A stretch of DNA of 9,845 bases from Lysobacterales bacterium (lineage in GTDB: Bacteria; Pseudomonadota; Gammaproteobacteria; Xanthomonadales; Marinicellaceae), in NCBI GenBank assembly GCA_027083915.1, contig JALWML010000588.1, positions 1-9,845 on the forward strand, given 5' to 3'. The notes beneath the pieces were generated by a model that had not been told where the DNA came from, searched no databases, and saw only the letters and a program-made list of their open reading frames with translations. Positions 5,581 to 9,845 of the stretch are shown here, one piece after another. The translations under genes were made by a program, and so were the position numbers. Position 1 is the stretch's first letter, and the number at the start of each line of letters is the position of its first letter.

Positions 5581-5631
5581 CCTAATCATCTTTATTTTTT
5601 ACTAACAAATTCCTGGAGAATACAAGAGTGA
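5569..5631 (+). CDS. Possible 20-residue leader peptide upstream of pdhA
   Basis: The frame opens with ATG in the loop of the leader hairpin and encodes MKVLPNHLYFLLTNSWRIQE. Its TGA shares GTGA with the pdhA GTG start, a 4-nt overlap like those at other junctions in this window. It has no Shine-Dalgarno of its own, which argues against strong translation. Four Leu codons in twenty are suggestive but far from a classical attenuator run. It may be chance. Confidence 0.25.
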   Translation: MKVLPNHLYFLLTNSWRIQE

Positions 5632-6707
5632 CAACAGTAGCATCTTTTAGTGTTGAATACATCCAATACTTATCACCCAATGGAACACTGACAGGAGAAT
5701 CAATTCCTCCTATCGCAAAGGACTTTGAAACCATCAAATCATTATATAAAACTATGGTCATGACACGAGTGTTTGACGCCAAAGCCATTTCATTACAACG
5801 TACTGGAAAACTTGGTACTTATGCCTCATCTTTAGGACATGAAGCCGTTCATGTTGGCATTGGTTCAGCGATGAACTACGAAGATGTCTTTGCTCCATCT
5901 TACCGAGAGTATGGTGTTCAATTTGTCCGTGGCGTCAAAATGTCTGAAATCCTACTCTATTGGGGTGGCGATGAACGCGGCAGTAACTTTTCGGGTCCTG
6001 CTCATGATTTTGCTTGGTGTGTTCCAATTGCCACTCAAAACACTCATGCAGCAGGTGCCGCTCTTTCATTTAAACTGCGTAAACAACCACGCTGCACAGT
6101 TTCAGTTATTGGTGACGGTGGAAGTTCTAAAGGTGATTTTTTAGAAGCCATTAATGCAGCGAGTGCCTTTAAATTACCGATGGTATTTGTCATTATTAAC
6201 AATGGCTGGGCAATTTCTGTTCCTCGTAAAAAACAATCCAGTGGCGAAACCCTAGCACAAAAAGGTATCGCAGGTGGTTTACCGAGTATACAAGTGGATG
6301 GCAATGACTTATTTGCTGTACATCATGAAATTAAAGAAGCCTTAAAAAGAGCACGCAATGGTGAAGGTGCAACTGTTATTGAAGCCATCACTTACCGATT
6401 AGGTGACCACACAACAGCAGATGATGCTAGTCGTTATCGCCCTGATGAAGAGGTGGAAAATGCTAAACGTTTTGAACCAATCTTACGTTTAAGACAATAT
6501 CTTATGGATAACAATCAATGGAGTGTTCAACAAGAAAACAAATTAATGGAAGACTGTGCAATCCAAGTCGAAGCTGCTGTAAAAGAATACCAAAGTGCTT
6601 CAAAATTGCCAGTTACCGACATGTTTGATTACATGTTTGCAGAATTACCGCATGACTTGGCAGAACAACGTGCTTATGCGCTTGCTTTAGAAGAGGAGAA
6701 TAATTAA
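5628..6707 (+). CDS. pdhA: Pyruvate dehydrogenase E1 component, alpha subunit
   Basis: The 359-residue thiamine-diphosphate subunit decarboxylates a 2-oxoacid together with E1-beta. The cofactor motif runs from GDG (162-164) to NN (191-192). Other family segments are LQRTGKLGTYASSLGHEA (57-72), SYREYGVQF, YWGGDERG (111-118), HAAGAA, NNGWAISVPR (191-200), QVDGND and the loop YRLGDHTTADDASRYR (256-271). The GTG start at 5628 has GGAG 9 nt upstream, no in-frame ATG lies nearby, and the N-terminal VEYIQYLSPNGTL fits the family. It is the first gene of pdhABC and ends 1 nt into pdhB. Substrate is inferred as pyruvate; branched-chain 2-oxoacids are a real alternative, since this E1 branch is close to BCKDH. 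Confidence 0.85.
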   Translation: MTTVASFSVEYIQYLSPNGTLTGESIPPIAKDFETIKSLYKTMVMTRVFDAKAISLQRTGKLGTYASSLGHEAVHVGIGSAMNYEDVFAPSYREYGVQFVRGVKMSEILLYWGGDERGSNFSGPAHDFAWCVPIATQNTHAAGAALSFKLRKQPRCTVSVIGDGGSSKGDFLEAINAASAFKLPMVFVIINNGWAISVPRKKQSSGETLAQKGIAGGLPSIQVDGNDLFAVHHEIKEALKRARNGEGATVIEAITYRLGDHTTADDASRYRPDEEVENAKRFEPILRLRQYLMDNNQWSVQQENKLMEDCAIQVEAAVKEYQSASKLPVTDMFDYMFAELPHDLAEQRAYALALEEENN

Positions 6708-7687
6708 TGGCTAAATTAGCAATGGTAGAAGCCGTATCTTTGGCATTAAATTATGAATTAGAACACGATAAAGATGTCGTTGTTTTAGGTGAAGATGTTG
6801 GCATAAATGGCGGTGTTTTTAGAGCCACTTCTGGCTTAGCCCAGAGATTTGGAGAAGATCGTGTTATTGACACTCCTTTAGCTGAGGCGATGATAGCTGG
6901 TATGACTGTTGGCATGGCAACACAAGGCATGAAACCCGTAGCCGAAGCACAATTTATGGGGTTTATCTTTCCAATGTTTGAACATATTGTGTGTCATGCT
7001 GCCCGTATGCGCAACCGAACCCGTGGACGTTTAACCTGCCCAATGGTTATTCGAGCACCTTTTGGCGGTGGCATTCATGCACCAGAGCATCATTCTGAAA
7101 GTATTGAATCCATGTTTGCACACACACCAGGTATTCGTGTCGTCATTCCATCCTCTCCGTCTCGTGCTTATGGATTATTATTGGCAGCTATTCGAGACCC
7201 AGATCCAGTCTTGTTTTTAGAACCTAAACGCATTTATCGCTTAATCAAGGAAGAAGTGGTTGATGATGGTGAAGAATTACCGTTGGACATGTGTTTTGAA
7301 TTACGAGAAGGCAAAGACATAACACTAGTCACTTGGGGTTCAATGGTAAAAGAAACCCTAGAAGCAGCTGACAAACTTGCAGAGCAAGGCATTTCAGCAG
7401 AAGTCATTGATGTTGCTACTGTTAGTCCAATTGACCACGAGACGATTGCAGAATCTGTCAAAAAGACTGGACGATGTGTTATCATTCAAGAAGCACCAAA
7501 ACATTGTGGGGTTGCATCAGAAATTGCAGCCACGCTGGCAGAGAACAGCTTGTATTCACTCATAGCTCCTGTAAAACGGGTTGCTGGTTATGATGTTGTT
7601 ATGCCACTATTTAAATTAGAAAAGAAATACATGCCTACGGTAGGTCGAATACTCAAGGCAGTTGATGAAGTGATGGAGGTATCATGA
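6707..7687 (+). CDS. pdhB: Pyruvate dehydrogenase E1 component, beta subunit
   Basis: The 326-residue partner of E1-alpha completes the thiamine-diphosphate site and docks to the E2 core. It has the transketolase-like pyrimidine-binding domain followed by a C-terminal domain. Key segments are LGEDVGINGGVFRAT (27-41), DTPLAEAMIAG (55-65) with the catalytic E60, AQFMGFIFPMFEHI, IRAPFGGGIHAPEHHSES (115-132) with the paired His, PGIRVVIPSSPS, and LEPKRIYR (171-178). The length fits the family. GAGGAG lies 8 nt before the ATG, and the start shares one base with the pdhA stop. As with pdhA, the family includes both pyruvate and branched-chain enzymes. Confidence 0.87.
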   Translation: MAKLAMVEAVSLALNYELEHDKDVVVLGEDVGINGGVFRATSGLAQRFGEDRVIDTPLAEAMIAGMTVGMATQGMKPVAEAQFMGFIFPMFEHIVCHAARMRNRTRGRLTCPMVIRAPFGGGIHAPEHHSESIESMFAHTPGIRVVIPSSPSRAYGLLLAAIRDPDPVLFLEPKRIYRLIKEEVVDDGEELPLDMCFELREGKDITLVTWGSMVKETLEAADKLAEQGISAEVIDVATVSPIDHETIAESVKKTGRCVIIQEAPKHCGVASEIAATLAENSLYSLIAPVKRVAGYDVVMPLFKLEKKYMPTVGRILKAVDEVMEVS

Positions 7688-9045
7688 AAATATTTAACTT
7701 ACCCGATTTAGGTGAAGGCTTGCCAGATGCAGAAATTGTCGAATGGCATGTAAAAGAAGGCGATGTTGTCAAAGAAGATCAAGCAATGGTTTCAATGGAA
7801 ACAGCCAAAGCTGTTGTTGATGTACCCTGTCCTTTTTCAGGAGTTGTAACAAAATTACACGGTCAACCAGGTGACGTTATTGACACTGGAGCTGTTTTGG
7901 TTGAATTTGATGGTGAAGATCAAGCAACACAACCTAAAAATACAAGCAGCGATTCCCCTGCACAATTGCAAAATGATATTGAAGATTTAATTGATGAATT
8001 AGACAATACTATTCCTACTACAGGAATGCCAGAACAACACTACCCTCCTTCAAAAGCTGAATTAGCAAACAATGATGACAGCGGAACCGTTGTAGGTGAA
8101 ATGGAATCCAGCAACAAAGTCGTTAGTGATATTGCTAATATTGGTAATATAAAAATTGCCCCTGCGGTAAAGGCATTAGCCAAAAAACTAAAAGTTGATT
8201 TAAATGATGTGGTTGCAACAGGCGCTGGCGGAGTTATTCGTCCAAGTGATATTAAATTAGCTCATCAAATGAAGTCACAGTCAGCACAAACTGCGGTTAC
8301 AACCCAAGCAACTCACACATCAGAACCAAAACAGACACAAGTGGTACAACCCAGTGTAGTTGTACACAAACCCAAAACTCCAGACCCTGTGGCTCCTCAA
8401 GCGGTAACAGATGAATGGCAACAAGTCAAAGGTACACGTCGTGCTATGGCTCGAATTATGGCTGATGCCCATGCTAAAATTGTTCCAACCACAATAATGG
8501 ATGATGCCGATATTCATAAGTGGCAAGCTGGTGAAGATATCACGGCTCGATTGATTCGTTCATTAGTCAAAGGTGTGAAAGCAGAACCTGCTTTAAATGC
8601 ATGGTTTGATGGAGATAAATTAGCAAAACGCAATATTTCACACGTCGATGTTGGTATAGCTGTTGATACACCTGATGGATTATTTGTTCCAACCATGCGC
8701 AATTGTGAAGAACGTGATGCTGTAAAAGTTCGAGAGGGAATGAATATCATCAAAGAACAAATAAAATCTCGCAGCATCCCACCAGAAGATATGAAAGATT
8801 TCACCATTATGTTATCCAACTTTGGCGTATTTGCTGGACGCTACGCGACTCCAGTAATCACACCACCATGTGTGGCTATTATGGCAGCTGGCAAACTACT
8901 TAATGAGGTTGTACCTGTCCTTGGAGGGTTTGAAGTGCATCGTATGATTCCATTATCTTTAACCTTTGATCATCGCGCAGTAACTGGTGGAGAAGCCGCT
9001 CGATTTTTAGCTGCTGTAATAAAAGACTTGAATAAAAGCAGATAA
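7684..9045 (+). CDS. pdhC: Dihydrolipoamide acyltransferase (E2), pyruvate dehydrogenase complex
   Basis: The 453-residue E2 forms the complex core and moves the acyl group from E1 to CoA. One lipoyl domain occupies about residues 1-80, with K42 in METAKAVVDVP as the lipoylated residue. An acidic linker follows, then the E1/E3-binding domain at about 157-191 (IAPAVKALAKKLKV ... GAGGVIRPSDI). A Thr/Gln/Pro-rich linker runs to about 245, and the catalytic domain fills about 246-453. It contains SNFGVFAGRYATPVITPP and the active-site segment SLTFDHRAVTGGEAARF with H430. The usual Asp of DHRxxDG is Thr434. The ATG overlaps the pdhB stop by 4 nt and has GGAGG 4 nt upstream. No E3 follows, so dihydrolipoamide dehydrogenase must be encoded elsewhere. 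Confidence 0.88.
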   Translation: MKIFNLPDLGEGLPDAEIVEWHVKEGDVVKEDQAMVSMETAKAVVDVPCPFSGVVTKLHGQPGDVIDTGAVLVEFDGEDQATQPKNTSSDSPAQLQNDIEDLIDELDNTIPTTGMPEQHYPPSKAELANNDDSGTVVGEMESSNKVVSDIANIGNIKIAPAVKALAKKLKVDLNDVVATGAGGVIRPSDIKLAHQMKSQSAQTAVTTQATHTSEPKQTQVVQPSVVVHKPKTPDPVAPQAVTDEWQQVKGTRRAMARIMADAHAKIVPTTIMDDADIHKWQAGEDITARLIRSLVKGVKAEPALNAWFDGDKLAKRNISHVDVGIAVDTPDGLFVPTMRNCEERDAVKVREGMNIIKEQIKSRSIPPEDMKDFTIMLSNFGVFAGRYATPVITPPCVAIMAAGKLLNEVVPVLGGFEVHRMIPLSLTFDHRAVTGGEAARFLAAVIKDLNKSR

Positions 9046-9111
9046 CCCATAAATACATGTGTGTTGATTAATTTCATCACACAACACTTATTAAACAGAG
9101 AAAAATAACCA

Positions 9112-9594
9112 ATGAAAATTCAAAACGATCACGTTGCCAGCATTAAATATGTTTTAACAGACAACGACAATAACATCATCGACAAATCTGAAGATGGTAA
9201 ATTTAGCTTTTTAATTGGAAAAGGCAATATCATACCCGGGCTAGAAAATGCATTAATCGATAAACAGCAAGGTGATGTTTTTGACGTGCAAATAGAACCA
9301 AAAGATGCTTATGGTGAATACAATGAAGCCCTAATTCATAAAGTGCCACGCACACAATTCCCACCAGACATGGATATTGAAGCAGGTATGCAATTCCAAG
9401 GGCAAACACCTGATGGTCAAATGACGGTAGTAAAAGTCAAAGAAGTTGTCGGAGATGATGTGATGGTTGATAACAATCACCCATTAGCAGGCGTACAGTT
9501 AAACTTTGCTGTCGAAGTCACCGGTGTTCGCGAAGCTTCTAAAACAGAACTTGAACATGGACACGTTCATGATGGTAATGAACACCATGGTTAA
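9112..9594 (+). CDS. slyD: FKBP-type peptidyl-prolyl cis-trans isomerase, SlyD
   Basis: The 160-residue cytoplasmic chaperone isomerises X-Pro bonds and in relatives supplies nickel for hydrogenase maturation. The FKBP domain is split: residues 1-69 include FSFLIGKGNIIPGLENAL and DAYGEY, and NNHPLAG (121-127) restores the fold after the chaperone insert (about 70-120). The tail is short, with five His at 149, 151, 153, 158 and 159 and no Cys. It is much shorter than the metal-binding tail of E. coli SlyD, so any metal capacity is reduced. The gene lies 66 bp after pdhC with no terminator between, so it may be partly co-transcribed with pdhABC. A strong terminator follows. Confidence 0.93.
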   Translation: MKIQNDHVASIKYVLTDNDNNIIDKSEDGKFSFLIGKGNIIPGLENALIDKQQGDVFDVQIEPKDAYGEYNEALIHKVPRTQFPPDMDIEAGMQFQGQTPDGQMTVVKVKEVVGDDVMVDNNHPLAGVQLNFAVEVTGVREASKTELEHGHVHDGNEHHG

Positions 9595-9622
9595 GCCTTT
9601 AATCAATTAAAGTTCCAAACCC

Positions 9623-9650
9623 AAAACCCCTAATAAGTTAGGGGTTTTTT
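9623..9650 (+). terminator. Intrinsic terminator after slyD
   Basis: AAAACCCCTAA (9623-9633) pairs with TTAGGGGTTTT (9638-9648), an 11-bp perfect stem with a TAAG loop, followed by T to 9650. It lies 28 bp after the slyD stop. The A-run on its left side would also let it work on minus-strand transcripts. Confidence 0.94.
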
Positions 9651-9762
9651 ATTGCCTAATTATTTAATAGCTGGTTGCACTCTCCATATAACGAGTGATG
9701 CTTATACACATTTTTAAACATACCGTCCATAAAAGTGTGTCCCTAGGTGTAAGTACCTAAAG

Positions 9763-9792
9763 TTGAGTTACAATGTTTTTGCCGAACATAAA
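9763..9792 (+). promoter_or_regulatory. Weak candidate promoter for the right-edge gene
   Basis: TTGAGT (9763-9768) and CATAAA (9787-9792) are each 4 of 6 matches to the consensus, with an 18-nt spacer. Just upstream, TAGGT (9744-9748) and ACCTA (9755-9759) form a short inverted repeat that could be an operator half-pair. Support is motif and position only. Confidence 0.3.
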
Positions 9793-9812
9793 CTTAACAA
9801 GAGATACTTACA

Positions 9813-9845
9813 ATGAATGAATTTAAATTAAACAAGCCCCAATTA
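9813..9845 (+). CDS. Start of an unidentified gene, cut by the window edge
   Basis: ATG at 9813 opens a frame of 11 codons, MNEFKLNKPQL, that runs open to the edge. An AAGAGA ribosome-binding site lies 8 nt upstream and a candidate promoter sits before that. The terminator after slyD separates it from the preceding operon. Eleven residues are too few to name a family. Confidence 0.45.
   Translation, partial: MNEFKLNKPQL

Noticed and set aside
8514..8819. Minus-strand 101-residue open frame across pdhC
   Set aside because: It is the complementary shadow of the E2 catalytic domain, with no recognisable protein features.
9060..9083. Imperfect inverted repeat (TGTG-T-TGAT with ATCA-CACA) between pdhC and slyD
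   Set aside because: It has only 8 pairs with a bulge and no following T-run, so it is not an intrinsic terminator. An operator role has no other support.
9656..9730. Minus-strand 24-codon frame starting MDGMFKNVYKHH
   Set aside because: AGGGA lies 9 nt before its ATG, so it is not impossible, but it is very short, unrecognised and unsupported by context. It could be a remnant of a decayed gene.

Overview
The window is an AT-rich stretch of bacterial chromosome. It carries ordinary, densely packed housekeeping genes, nearly all of which can be read with confidence. An OpsX/WaaC-type heptosyltransferase and a Kdo kinase mark a Gram-negative outer membrane. Together with the split E1-alpha/E1-beta pyruvate dehydrogenase and SlyD, they suggest a low-GC gammaproteobacterium, perhaps near the Xanthomonadales or Marinicella. 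That placement is inference from remembered family features, not a database result.

Layout, left to right. Positions 11-51 hold a short tandem repeat of CTCTGYG units. xthA (exonuclease III) and a UPF0178/YaiI gene follow on the plus strand with a 4-nt overlap. The YaiI gene runs tail-to-tail into a minus-strand heptosyltransferase I gene, sharing 21 bp. Ahead of the heptosyltransferase on the minus strand is an unlisted 46-codon membrane-peptide gene with a GTG start. A 106-bp divergent control region separates this pair from a plus-strand run of kdkA, moaA, moaC, moaD and moaE. The first gene of that run is a lipopolysaccharide core kinase and the other four make molybdopterin. A 197-bp intergenic region rich in inverted and direct repeats then leads into pdhA-pdhB-pdhC, a 2-oxoacid dehydrogenase E1-alpha, E1-beta and E2 operon without its E3. 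slyD follows and ends at a strong intrinsic terminator. The right edge holds a small control region and the first 11 codons of another gene.

How the genes work together. KdkA phosphorylates Kdo, and an OpsX-type heptosyltransferase is expected to add the first heptose to that phosphorylated Kdo. The divergent pair therefore forms a coherent inner-core module. MoaA and MoaC make cyclic pyranopterin monophosphate, and MoaD with MoaE form molybdopterin synthase. PdhA, PdhB and PdhC convert a 2-oxoacid, most likely pyruvate, to acyl-CoA and need an E3 encoded elsewhere.

Nothing here looks like a new defence or mobile system. The points most worth a second look are the hidden membrane peptide, the Gly-Gly codons of moaA and moaD that double as ribosome-binding sites, the repeat-rich pdhA promoter with a possible leader peptide, and a Thr in place of the usual Asp in the E2 active-site motif.
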